Assembly: GCF_039522935.1 (NCBI RefSeq)
Contig: NZ_BAAAEI010000006.1
Coordinates: 1,178,001 to 1,242,000, forward strand
Reading direction: 5' to 3'
Source: Bowmanella denitrificans
Lineage (GTDB): Bacteria > Pseudomonadota > Gammaproteobacteria > Enterobacterales > Alteromonadaceae
DNA length: 64,000 nucleotides
Part shown: positions 19,418 to 28,018 of the stretch, piece after piece
How positions within the stretch are numbered: position 1 is the first letter of the stretch
How the letters are laid out: every line of letters starts with the position of its first letter
Program-made: the position numbers and the translations under genes
Notes under the pieces: model-generated
What the model was told of the DNA's origin: nothing
Seen by the model: only the letters and a program-made list of their open reading frames with translations
Database searches by the model: none

Positions 19418-21262
19418 TTAAATGGACAGGTTATTGAGGCGCTTACCGCCCCATACCGAATTAACCAGCGCACGCGTACCGACGATGGCGGTAAACATGG
19501 AGGTCAAAATACCGATGGCCAGGGTGATGGAGAAACCTTTCACCGGTCCGGTACCCACGGCAAACAGAATCAAGGCCGCAATTAGAGTAGTGATATTGGC
19601 ATCGGCGATAGTGGACAGTGCACTGTCGTAGCCGTGGTGAATGGCTTGCTGTGGACTACGACCATCACGCAATTCTTCACGGATACGTTCAAAAATAAGC
19701 ACGTTGGCGTCCACCGCCATACCAACCGTCAGCACAATACCGGCCATACCTGGTAACGTCAGTGTTGCACCAGGAATCATCGACATGACACCGACGATCA
19801 TCACCAGATTCGCCAGCAAAGCTGCATTGGCCACCAAACCAAACTTACGGTAGTAAATTGGCATAAAGGCCAGAATCAGCATCAGGCCCCAGAAAATAGC
19901 CTGCATACCCAGTTCAATATTTTCCTGACCCAGGCTTGGGCCGACCGTGCGCTCCTCTACAATAGAAATAGGTGCCACCAAGGCACCGGCACGCAGTAAC
20001 AGTGACAGATTTTGTGCTTCTGCCGGTGAGTCGATACCTGTGATACGGAAACTATTGCCTAAACGGGCCTGAATAGTGGCAACGTTGATGACTTCTTCGT
20101 GTTTTTCAAACACGATCTTGCCGTCTTTGTCTTTCTCATTGGTGGGCTTGTACTCAATGAACACGGTGGCCATCGGCTTACCGATATTGTCCTTGGTACC
20201 ATGGGACATCTTATTGCCGCCTTCGGAGTCCAGCTTGATATTAACCTGCGGACGACCGTACTCGTCGAAGCTGCTGCTGGCATCCACAATATGGTCACCG
20301 GTCAGCATAATGCGTTTATCCAGCAACTGCGGCTGGCCTTTTCTGTCCATTAGCAATTGTGCACCTGGTGGTACGCGACCTTCCACGGCATCACGTACAT
20401 CGTGATCCAGATCCACCATACGGAATTGCAAGGTGGCGGTGGCATTCAGAATTTCCTTAGCTCTGGCTGTATCCTGAATCCCTGGCAATTGCACCACAAT
20501 GCGGTCAGAACCCTGACGTTGAATCACCGGCTCAGCCACACCCAACTGGTTAACCCGGTTGCGCATAATGGTAATGTTTTGCTTAAGGGCATATTCGCGG
20601 ATTTCTTTCAGGCGCTGCTCCGACAGCACCGCGCTCATGGTCAGCTCGCCTTCGTCTTTGAACAGCAAACCGGGGTTGTTTTTTTCCAGGAAGTTAATCG
20701 CCTGGTCCAGGGTTTCCTGGTCGCGGAATTGCACATCCACCCGATCACTCTTTTGCTCGACCCGGCGATAACGCAGTTTTTCTTCGCGCAGGCTATTACG
20801 GAAGTCGTCTTCCATCTGTTCGATAGAGCGGTTGATGGCCGCTTTCATGTCCACTTCCATCAAAAAGTGCACACCGCCACGTAAGTCCAAGCCTAATTTC
20901 ATCGGGCTGGCGCCCAGGCTCTCCAACCAATCCGGTGTGGCAGGCGCCAGGTTCAGGGCAACCACATAATCATTACCCAGACTGGCCTCGAGCTTTTCTC
21001 TTACCACTAACTGATCATCACCGTTTCTCAGGCGTACCAGTAAGTGAGATTCTTCGAGGGAAATACTTTTAATATCGATACCGGCTGCTTGTAAATCAGT
21101 TTTGACCTGTTCAAACAGTCGGGTATCCACTTCGGCATTACGACCTGCAGAAATTTGTACCGCATAGTCTTCACCGTACAAATTAGGCGAGGCGTAGAGC
21201 GCACAAACAGCGATCACCAGGACCACCATCAGGTACTTCCACATGGGGTATTTGTTTAACAC
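19418..21262 (-). CDS. secD: Protein translocase subunit SecD (GTG start)
   Basis: The SecD subunit partners SecF and YajC. I place the start at GTG 21262, giving 614 residues beginning VLNKYPMWKY. This matches the usual SecD N-terminus and length (about 615), and AGAAAGGA stands eight bases upstream. The frame is open to an ATG at 21319, but the extra 19 residues (rich in Arg and Cys) would be atypical. Motifs: LGLDLRGGVHFLMEVD (about 121-136), a large periplasmic domain, and C-terminal membrane segments with GMAVDANVLIFERIREEL. It acts in the inner membrane in late protein translocation. Confidence 0.97.
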   Translation of the reverse strand: MLNKYPMWKYLMVVLVIAVCALYASPNLYGEDYAVQISAGRNAEVDTRLFEQVKTDLQAAGIDIKSISLEESHLLVRLRNGDDQLVVREKLEASLGNDYVVALNLAPATPDWLESLGASPMKLGLDLRGGVHFLMEVDMKAAINRSIEQMEDDFRNSLREEKLRYRRVEQKSDRVDVQFRDQETLDQAINFLEKNNPGLLFKDEGELTMSAVLSEQRLKEIREYALKQNITIMRNRVNQLGVAEPVIQRQGSDRIVVQLPGIQDTARAKEILNATATLQFRMVDLDHDVRDAVEGRVPPGAQLLMDRKGQPQLLDKRIMLTGDHIVDASSSFDEYGRPQVNIKLDSEGGNKMSHGTKDNIGKPMATVFIEYKPTNEKDKDGKIVFEKHEEVINVATIQARLGNSFRITGIDSPAEAQNLSLLLRAGALVAPISIVEERTVGPSLGQENIELGMQAIFWGLMLILAFMPIYYRKFGLVANAALLANLVMIVGVMSMIPGATLTLPGMAGIVLTVGMAVDANVLIFERIREELRDGRSPQQAIHHGYDSALSTIADANITTLIAALILFAVGTGPVKGFSITLAIGILTSMFTAIVGTRALVNSVWGGKRLNNLSI

Positions 21263-21327
21263 GAACTTGTCCTTTCTTACTCTGCAAAAATGGCAGAGGC
21301 GAACGGGTCGCCTCTTCACTTTAATAC

Positions 21328-21669
21328 TCAGATATTTTTCATGGTGCCTTTGGGCAATACCGCCGATACCGATGCCTTTTGGATCACGATATTAGTGGAG
21401 TCATTTAGCGCCATTTCGATAAAGTCCTTATCGTCGCTAACCTTGGTAATGCGCCCCACCAGGCCGCCCTGGGTCAACACTTCATCGCCCTTACCCAACG
21501 ACGAAATCAGGTTCTTATGCTCTTTAACCCGTTTGGCCTGTGGACGGTACAACATGAAGTAGAAGATCAGACCAAATACACCCAGCATTATCAGCATCTC
21601 AAAACCGCCACCTTGTCCGGCAGCAGGTGCTGATTGCGCGTAGGCATTAGAAATAAATAGGCTCATCAT
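21328..21669 (-). CDS. yajC: Preprotein translocase subunit YajC
   Basis: A 113-residue protein with one N-terminal transmembrane helix (LIMLGVFGLIFYFMLYR, about residues 26-42) and a cytoplasmic domain opening PQAKRVKEH, with GDEVLTQGGLVGRI typical of YajC. It is the first gene of yajC-secD-secF. The small extra hydrophobic stretch before the helix (SNAYAQSAPAAG) is Ala/Gln-rich. YajC associates with SecDF. Confidence 0.96.
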   Translation of the reverse strand: MMSLFISNAYAQSAPAAGQGGGFEMLIMLGVFGLIFYFMLYRPQAKRVKEHKNLISSLGKGDEVLTQGGLVGRITKVSDDKDFIEMALNDSTNIVIQKASVSAVLPKGTMKNI

Positions 21670-21808
21670 TTTCCCCTAAATTTTGTTTTTATAATTGCCC
21701 TGCAGCGTCCCGCCTTGGGGCATTAATGCTTCGAAAAGCGTGGTTTCTCTTTGCCTGCACTTTAACCCGAGAGTTACAAGTGGCGGAGCGTCCTGCCCCA
21801 CTGGCTAA

Positions 21809-22924
21809 CTAGTTTAACTCGGGTACCGGCATGCCCTTCTGGGCATAAAACTCGGCGACAAATTCTTCAAGCTGGTTGACTTCAATGGCGCTGCGCAAAC
21901 CCTCCATCACCCGCTGATAGTAACGCAGGTTGTGAATGGTGTTGAGCTGCGCACCAAGAATTTCGTTGCACTTATCAAGATGGTGTAGATATGACCGGGA
22001 ATAATTTTTACAAGTGTAACAATCACATTTTTCATCCAGCGGCCCGGTATCGGTCTTATGCCTTGAATTGCGGATTTTAATCACCCCATCAGTGACAAAC
22101 AGATGACCGTTTCTGGCATTGCGGGTTGGCATCACACAATCAAACATATCGATGCCGCGGCGCACTGCTTCAACGATATCCTCAGGCTTACCCACTCCCA
22201 TCAGGTAGCGCGGCTTATCGGCCGGGATTTTATGCGCGGTAGAATCAAGAATGCGGATCATATCCTCTTTGGGTTCACCCACAGACAAACCACCAATGGC
22301 ATAACCATCAAAGCCAATCTTTTCCAGACCATTGAGGGAAATTTCACGCAGGTCCTCATACATCCCGCCCTGCACAATACCAAATAAGGCCGAGGGGTTA
22401 TCAGCATGTTCATTTTTGCTACGCTCGGCCCAACGTAACGACAGTTCCATGGACGTGCGAGCCTGCTCGTAAGTGGCCGGATAAGGAGTACATTCATCGA
22501 AGATCATCACAATGTCTGAACCCAGATCACGCTGCACCTGCATGGACTTTTCGGGGGTCAACAGGATTTTTTCGCCGTTAATGGGTGAACGGAAGGTTAC
22601 TCCTTCCTCACTGATTTTGCGCAAGTCCCCCAGGCTGAATACCTGAAAACCGCCAGAATCAGTCAGAATCGGCTTTTGCCAATGCATAAAGTCATGCAAA
22701 TCGCCATGTAGCTTCATGATCTCCGTGCCAGGGCGTAACATCAGGTGAAAAGTATTACCCAGACAGATTTGTGCACCCGTGGCTTCCAGCTCTTCCGGGG
22801 TCATGCCTTTCACCGTACCGTAAGTACCTACTGGCATAAACGCCGGGGTTTCCACCACACCACGTTCAAAAACAAGGCGCCCCCGACGGGCCTTGCCGTC
22901 GGTATTTATCAGTTCAAATTTCAT
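21809..22924 (-). CDS. tgt: tRNA-guanine transglycosylase (queuine tRNA-ribosyltransferase)
   Basis: The 371-residue enzyme exchanges guanine-34 of GUN-anticodon tRNAs for preQ1. It shows ILTDSGGFQVFSLG (catalytic/recognition strand), FRSPINGEK, the GIVQGGMYEDLR loop, GGLSVGEPKEDM, and the zinc site CDCYTC followed by SYLHHL. Length matches the family (about 375). It lies between queA (upstream) and yajC (downstream) on the same strand, the common gammaproteobacterial order. QueA, which acts next in queuosine synthesis, is encoded 180 bp upstream. Confidence 0.98.
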   Translation of the reverse strand: MKFELINTDGKARRGRLVFERGVVETPAFMPVGTYGTVKGMTPEELEATGAQICLGNTFHLMLRPGTEIMKLHGDLHDFMHWQKPILTDSGGFQVFSLGDLRKISEEGVTFRSPINGEKILLTPEKSMQVQRDLGSDIVMIFDECTPYPATYEQARTSMELSLRWAERSKNEHADNPSALFGIVQGGMYEDLREISLNGLEKIGFDGYAIGGLSVGEPKEDMIRILDSTAHKIPADKPRYLMGVGKPEDIVEAVRRGIDMFDCVMPTRNARNGHLFVTDGVIKIRNSRHKTDTGPLDEKCDCYTCKNYSRSYLHHLDKCNEILGAQLNTIHNLRYYQRVMEGLRSAIEVNQLEEFVAEFYAQKGMPVPELN

Positions 22925-23105
22925 ATTGCTCCTCAGCGAATCGGAAAACAGTCCGAGGCTGACCCTTAAACAGGCTGTTAAAAACGTCGGCGATTATAAA
23001 GGATTCATACAGTCAGGGACAGAAATTGGTACGCCTAAAAGTCAGCAACACTGCACACTGTACCTGCTACAGCATGCTCATGTCCTACCTTGACGCCTGA
23101 CATCC

Positions 23106-24158
23106 TCAACCAGTCGCATCCTGACGTTCGATAAACATGGCATCGCCATAGCTAAAAAAGCGGTACTGTTGCTCAATGGCATGCTGGTAGGCATGCATAA
23201 TATTGTCTTTACCGGCAAAAGCACTGACCAGCATAATCAGGGTGGACTCAGGCAAGTGGAAGTTAGTGACCATGGCATCCACCAGTTGGAATGAATAACC
23301 AGGGTAGATAAAGATATCGGTATCGCTGAAAAACGGCGTTAGTTCAGTACCGGCCTTAAGCGCAGCCTGGGCAGCGGATTCCAACGAGCGCACCGAGGTG
23401 GTACCGACCGCCACTACCCGCTTACCTGCCGCCTTGGTGGCCAATACCGCCTCTACCACCTCCTGCGGCACCTCCGCATATTCTGAGTGCATCTGGTGTT
23501 CAAGGATGTTGTCTACCCGCACCGGCTGAAATGTTCCGGCCCCCACGTGCAAGGTCACAAAGGCGGTATTCACCCCTTTGTCTTTAAGCGCTGTCAGCAG
23601 CTTGTCATCAAAATGCAGACCTGCTGTCGGTGCAGCAACCGCACCGGGTTTTTGATTGTACACCGTCTGATAACGCTCCTTATCTGATGCTTCATCCGGC
23701 CGGTCGATATAAGGTGGCAATGGCATATGCCCATGGGCTTCCAGCACTTCCAGCACCGGTCTTGCATCCAAAAAAGTTAATTCAAATAAGGCGTCGTGCC
23801 GCGCGGTCATTTCTGCCCTTACGGTTTCTTCCAGTACCAGAATGTTGCCAGGCTTAGGCGATTTGTTGGCCCGCACATGGGCCAGCACCCGGTGCTCATC
23901 CAAGATACGCTCAACCAGCACTTCCACTTTGCCACCACTTTCTTTTTGCCCCAGCAGTCGGGCGGGTATCACCCGGGTATTGTTAAAAACCAGCAAATCC
24001 CCCGGCTCCAAAAGCGATAAGATATCCGGAAAATGCAAATGCGCTAAGGTGCCACTTTGGCCATTTAAATGCAGTAAACGGCTTGCTGTGCGCTCAGCCA
24101 TGGGATAACGGGCAATCAGTGTGTCGGGCAGGTCAAAATGGAAATCAGAAACTTTCAT
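23106..24158 (-). CDS. queA: tRNA preQ1(34) S-adenosylmethionine ribosyltransferase-isomerase
   Basis: QueA transfers and isomerises the ribose of SAM onto preQ1 in tRNA, making epoxyqueuosine. The start MKVSDFHFDLP at 24158 matches the family N-terminus and gives 350 residues; the frame extends ten codons further to 24188, but those residues are not family-like. Motifs: LIARYP, LLVFNNTRVIPARL, GKVEVLVER, GAVAAPTAGLHF, LHVGAGTFQPVR and NFHLPESTLIMLVSAF. The 78 bp upstream of the start run into the 401-bp hairpin element. Confidence 0.97.
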   Translation of the reverse strand: MKVSDFHFDLPDTLIARYPMAERTASRLLHLNGQSGTLAHLHFPDILSLLEPGDLLVFNNTRVIPARLLGQKESGGKVEVLVERILDEHRVLAHVRANKSPKPGNILVLEETVRAEMTARHDALFELTFLDARPVLEVLEAHGHMPLPPYIDRPDEASDKERYQTVYNQKPGAVAAPTAGLHFDDKLLTALKDKGVNTAFVTLHVGAGTFQPVRVDNILEHQMHSEYAEVPQEVVEAVLATKAAGKRVVAVGTTSVRSLESAAQAALKAGTELTPFFSDTDIFIYPGYSFQLVDAMVTNFHLPESTLIMLVSAFAGKDNIMHAYQHAIEQQYRFFSYGDAMFIERQDATG

Positions 24159-24236
24159 GCAATCAGCCTGTTTTTCGGGGCTGCACATTTTAGGCGCAAG
24201 CGCACAAAAATCCCACCCTTAAACCACAACATACTA

Positions 24237-24637
24237 GGGGCTGTTTATCTTTCAAGTATAGATTTTGTTCAAATCCAGCCCCTTCTGGTCACGACGCCGG
24301 GTTGCAGGCTTAGTGGGCCTAAGTCAAAGCCCGGCAACACAATGACGTAGGGAACGTCATTGAACAGCTTTAGCTGGCCGCTTGCGGTGACAGGCAGGAG
24401 CCTGTCATACAGAGCCGGAGGGCTGGGTTGAACCCTTCGGGCAGCGCTTGTGGGCCCTTTCTACGGCGTTATACGAAATACTTCCTTGTATTTCGCCAAA
24501 GGCCAGCAGAGCTGTTCAAGTCCGTTCCATACGGACTTGTCACTCACTCATGTAGACTAACTACACCACGTTCGCTCTGCCTTGTATAAAGGGCCCACAA
24601 GCTGCTGCAAAATCATACTCGAAAGATAAACAGCCCC
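24237..24637. mobile_element. 401-bp non-coding element with terminal inverted repeats and many internal hairpins (MITE-like)
   Basis: The ends are inverted repeats of 29-30 bp: GGGGCTGTTTATCTTTCAAG... at 24237-24266 and its complement at 24609-24637, with one mismatch and one indel. Inside there is a nested 15-bp inverted repeat (24446-24460 with 24588-24602). There are also a run of perfect hairpins: 24296-24301/24330-24335, 24341-24348/24354-24361, 24388-24395/24400-24407, 24474-24481/24488-24495, 24517-24524/24532-24539 and 24551-24555/24561-24565. No open frame of note lies inside and no clear target duplication flanks it. It separates queA from the chemoreceptor gene. A MITE or a structured-RNA/REP-type composite are the main options. 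Confidence 0.65.
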
Positions 24638-24766
24638 CAGCTTATCCCAGCACAACTTTTTTCAGATGGAATATCGCCATTAACGATAAGATCATGATTT
24701 TAACCTTTTATTCTCATTGTCGCATAGATTAGAATTCTGCCGTCTTTTATAGCGCCTGAGGTACCA

Positions 24767-26404
24767 ATGCTCCCTGCCCAATTTAAAAAACTGCGTCCTA
24801 AAATCCTTGGATTACTGGGAGGGGGAATATTGCTGGTTGGGCTCTTCGCAGAATATGGTATATCGCTGCTGGCTTCGGAAATTAAGCAGTATGATCATCT
24901 TATGCAGCAGGAAGTGTCAGCCGCGACCTTATCAGACGGTATTAACCTGAACTTCAAACGTCAGGTTCAGGAATGGAAGAACGTTCTGCTTCGGGGCCAC
25001 GACAAAGGGAAGCGCGATAAATACTGGGCCAGTTTTATGGACTACCACCAGCGTATTGAACGTTCTTCTGACGAATTTCTGGCACTGGATATCGACGACA
25101 ATCTCAAGCAGCAGATGCGTGAATTCAAACGCACCCACCAGCAGTTGCTGGGTCAGTATCAAAAAGGCCTGCAAGCTTATATTCAAGCAGGCCTGGACCA
25201 CAAGGCAGGCGACGCCGCTGTGACTGGCATTGATCGCGCGCCAACCCAACAACTGGAGCAGCTTGGTGCACAATTGCATGACTATATATTAGAGCAAAGC
25301 CGCAAAACCGATACTGCTGCGCGCCAGGCGACTTTGATCAGTTCAATAGGGATCCTGCTTGCCATAATGGTGATCGGTCTGATGACGGCCTGGTTTATGA
25401 ATGCCAAAGTGGTCCGCCCGCTGACCACCCTGATCAATCACCTGCGCGATGTCAGTCGTGGCCAGTTGGACAAGCAACTGATTATTTACAGCGAAGATGA
25501 AATTGGCCGAATGTCGAAAGCCATTGAAATTCTGCGTAAAAATACCCTGAGTATCTGTCAGGGGCTGGACAACACCCAGCGGGATCTGGATAAAGTTTGC
25601 TACAGCCTGGTGGACAGTGCTGGCGCTATCAGCCAGGGCGTAACGGAACAAAATCGTGGTACCAACAGCGTCCAGCAGTCGGTACAAAATCTGGTGGAAA
25701 TGGCAGATGGCATCGCCATTAATGCGCATCAGGCTGAAGACGCAGCCCAGCAGGCAAACCAATCGGCCGATGAAAGTATTCAGGTGATGCAGCAGACCAT
25801 TAACGTCATCACTGCGTCCTCGGCGCAAATTCAGCAAACCGCAGAGGTGATTGCCACCCTGGACCAGGATGCCCGAAAAATAGGCTCTGTGCTGGACGTG
25901 ATCAAAAGTATTGCTGAACAAACCAACCTGTTGGCCTTAAACGCCGCCATCGAAGCAGCCCGGGCTGGTGAGCAGGGACGGGGTTTTGCGGTGGTGGCCG
26001 ATGAAGTGCGCACACTGGCTGCCCGTACACAGCAATCCACCGAAGAAATTCAACAGATGATTGCCAATGTGCAGCGAGGTGCCAACAGTGCCGTCAATGC
26101 CATTGAACAAGGCCGGGAGCAAACCGGACAAAGTGTCGAGCAGGTTCACCAGGCCAATCAGAAACTACAGGATGTCACGTCCTCAGTAGGAATGATTGCG
26201 CAGCTAAATGAACAGATAGTTCAATCGGTAAAACAGCAGTCCGGCATTACTCAGCGCATTCAGGCCAATTTGCATGAATTAATGGATATCGCCAAACTCA
26301 ATGGTGTCCATGCTGACTCCTGTGCAGAAGATAACCAGACCTTACTGGATGTCAAAAACCGCATGGCGGAAGTTATCTCGCGCCTTAGCAGCCAGACTGC
26401 CTGA
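24767..26404 (+). CDS. Methyl-accepting chemotaxis protein
   Basis: A 545-residue chemoreceptor. Transmembrane helix 1 (about residues 14-36) and helix 2 (about 188-210, SIGILLAIMVIGLMTAWF) frame a periplasmic four-helix-type sensor domain rich in Gln and charged residues. A HAMP domain follows (about 211-263, VVRPLTTLINHLRDVSRGQL). The signalling domain has the conserved hairpin tip EQTNLLALNAAIEAARAGEQ and GRGFAVVADEVRTLA. No C-terminal CheR-docking pentapeptide is present. The ligand is unknown. It is transcribed alone, after the 401-bp element. Confidence 0.96.
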   Translation: MLPAQFKKLRPKILGLLGGGILLVGLFAEYGISLLASEIKQYDHLMQQEVSAATLSDGINLNFKRQVQEWKNVLLRGHDKGKRDKYWASFMDYHQRIERSSDEFLALDIDDNLKQQMREFKRTHQQLLGQYQKGLQAYIQAGLDHKAGDAAVTGIDRAPTQQLEQLGAQLHDYILEQSRKTDTAARQATLISSIGILLAIMVIGLMTAWFMNAKVVRPLTTLINHLRDVSRGQLDKQLIIYSEDEIGRMSKAIEILRKNTLSICQGLDNTQRDLDKVCYSLVDSAGAISQGVTEQNRGTNSVQQSVQNLVEMADGIAINAHQAEDAAQQANQSADESIQVMQQTINVITASSAQIQQTAEVIATLDQDARKIGSVLDVIKSIAEQTNLLALNAAIEAARAGEQGRGFAVVADEVRTLAARTQQSTEEIQQMIANVQRGANSAVNAIEQGREQTGQSVEQVHQANQKLQDVTSSVGMIAQLNEQIVQSVKQQSGITQRIQANLHELMDIAKLNGVHADSCAEDNQTLLDVKNRMAEVISRLSSQTA

Positions 26405-26483
26405 AGGAAGTTAAGCGGCTCAGCCAGGGCGACAGGCAAGTCTGATTGCCCGGCTGTAAAGCCATTCATAGTGAGCACGCCAG

Positions 26484-26756
26484 CTAGTCTGGCAGGGTGA
26501 CCCCCATATCGGCGAAGATATCCATCAGGTCATCCCGCTCGATACGTCTGACATTGAGTACAGTAATAATTTGTAACAACAAGTCAGCACCCAGAATGCC
26601 TTTGTTGACTTTATTTCGCAGGTTATCTGCGCTTTGATTAACCCCGATATGGGCCAGCCTGTCACTGAGATCCTGATATTTGACGCCACGTCTGGACATT
26701 TCGGCCTTAATTAACCGTTGTACCAGTTGTCGCCAGTCGGCGTTGTGATTTCGCAT
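26484..26756 (-). CDS. DUF6471-type small protein
   Basis: A 90-residue all-helical protein: WRQLVQRLIKAEMSRRGVKY, DLSDRLAHIGVNQSADNLRN and KVNKGILGADLLLQIITVLN match the pattern I know for DUF6471, a helix-turn-helix-like family of unknown function. The start has a strong ribosome-binding site (AGTGGAGGCATT before ATG). It is divergent from the yjf-type operon, whose promoter lies in the shared 160-bp spacer, so it could regulate that operon; this is inference. Confidence 0.8.
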   Translation of the reverse strand: MRNHNADWRQLVQRLIKAEMSRRGVKYQDLSDRLAHIGVNQSADNLRNKVNKGILGADLLLQIITVLNVRRIERDDLMDIFADMGVTLPD

Positions 26757-26826
26757 AATGCCTCCACTTAAACGTGACGTATAATTTACACAAAAAACTT
26801 ATTTTATACAAAAAGAGAAAAAATAT

Positions 26827-26856
26827 TTGACGACAGTAAAATTGCCTGTCTAAGAT
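26827..26856 (+). promoter_or_regulatory. Sigma-70-like promoter of the yjf-type operon
   Basis: TTGACG (26827-26832), an 18-bp spacer, and TAAGAT (26851-26856) form a good -35/-10 pair. It sits 61 bp before the first gene of the operon, in an AT-rich spacer. GAAGGAG precedes the ATG at 26918. Confidence 0.6.
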
Positions 26857-26917
26857 TATGTCCATTGCAAAGCCACCCAGCGGTTTTTGCAAACAACCCA
26901 TTTTGAAGGAGTGAACC

Positions 26918-27307
26918 ATGAGTTGGGATCTTGATCAGTTGGAAAGCCTGCTGACAAAGCACAATGACCTGGTAGTAACCAGACAACAGGACTGCCTGTT
27001 GATTGCCAATACCGACGGCATCGATGCCTGGTTGGCCATAAGCGGTGAACAGATCATTGTTGAAACCCTGTTATTTGCCGCCACCGAAGTCAGCGACAGG
27101 GCCGCCCTGAATGATGAAATTCTCAAGACTCACATGCTCTTCCCCCTCACCACAGTGGGTATATCCCAGGTGGCTGGTGAAGAATATTACACCGCTTTTG
27201 GTGCCCTGAGCTCTCAGTCAAAGGCCGAAAGCATTGTGATTGAAGTGGAAACCCTGTTCCAGAATGTCGCATCCTTTTTGGATGCCTATCAGGATCATTT
27301 GAAGTAA
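26918..27307 (+). CDS. yjfI: YjfI-like protein (DUF2170)
   Basis: A 129-residue soluble protein: WDLDQLESLLTKHNDLVVTR, FPLTTVGISQVAGEEYYTAF and a final helix fit DUF2170 (E. coli YjfI). It heads an operon that follows the E. coli yjfI-J-K-L-M-C order with one insertion. The PspA-family gene begins 13 bp later. Members are thought to work with the PspA homologue in envelope stress; the biochemical role is unknown. Confidence 0.88.
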   Translation: MSWDLDQLESLLTKHNDLVVTRQQDCLLIANTDGIDAWLAISGEQIIVETLLFAATEVSDRAALNDEILKTHMLFPLTTVGISQVAGEEYYTAFGALSSQSKAESIVIEVETLFQNVASFLDAYQDHLK

Positions 27308-27320
27308 CGAGGAGCCGATT

Positions 27321-28001
27321 ATGTCTGTTTGGAAAAAATTAATTACTGCGGTAAAAGGCGGCGTCACTGAAGCAGCCGAAGCGGTTGCCGACAGCCAGGC
27401 CATCCGTATCCTTGAGCAGGAAATTCGTGAAGCCAAGGAAGAACTGCGCAAGTCTGATCATGCCCGCACGCAAATACTGGCCAAATGTAAATTGTCGCAA
27501 CAAAAAGTCGACAGCCTGGCACAGTCTATCGCAACCTACGAGCAACATGCCCGTCAGGCGGTGGAAAAAGACCGGCAACTGGCCTTGGATTGTGCGCAAA
27601 AAGTGGTCGAACTGCGCGCCGATATGGACAACGAACAAAAGTACCTGGATCAGTTTAAAGCCTCAGAGCAGAAGCTGGCAGCCAATATCAACCAGGCCAA
27701 AGCCAATTTGCGCCGCCTGGAGCAACAGGTAGACATGGTAAAGGCCACTGAGTCGGTGCAAAAAGCCCAGGTTGCCGTATCATCCCGTCACCTTGGCGCT
27801 AACAGCAAGATGAAAACCGCGACTGAGTCACTGGATCGCATCCAAAAGCGCCAGACCATGCGCAGTGCTGAGTTGGAAGCCGCTGAAGAACTGGCCAGCA
27901 GTGAGTCGAATGATGATCTGGAAAGTCGTCTGGCGGCCGCTGGAGTCAAAGGTGGCAAAAGCAGCGCCGATGATGAACTGAGCCGAATCCTCGGCCAGTA
28001 A
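27321..28001 (+). CDS. yjfJ: PspA/IM30-family protein (YjfJ-like)
   Basis: The 226-residue protein is almost wholly coiled coil (about residues 20-190), with VWKKLITAVKGGVTEAAEAV at the amphipathic N-terminus and a C-terminal SADDELSRILGQ. This is the PspA/ESCRT-III-like architecture that binds stressed inner membranes. It is the second gene of the yjf-type operon; YjfJ is the cognate E. coli protein. Confidence 0.9.
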   Translation: MSVWKKLITAVKGGVTEAAEAVADSQAIRILEQEIREAKEELRKSDHARTQILAKCKLSQQKVDSLAQSIATYEQHARQAVEKDRQLALDCAQKVVELRADMDNEQKYLDQFKASEQKLAANINQAKANLRRLEQQVDMVKATESVQKAQVAVSSRHLGANSKMKTATESLDRIQKRQTMRSAELEAAEELASSESNDDLESRLAAAGVKGGKSSADDELSRILGQ

Positions 28002-28018
28002 CCAGGGGGAGAACAGGC

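Noticed and set aside
24680..24730. Fur-box-like AT-rich site before the chemoreceptor gene
   Set aside because: Only a half-site resembles the consensus; the match is not better than expected in AT-rich sequence.
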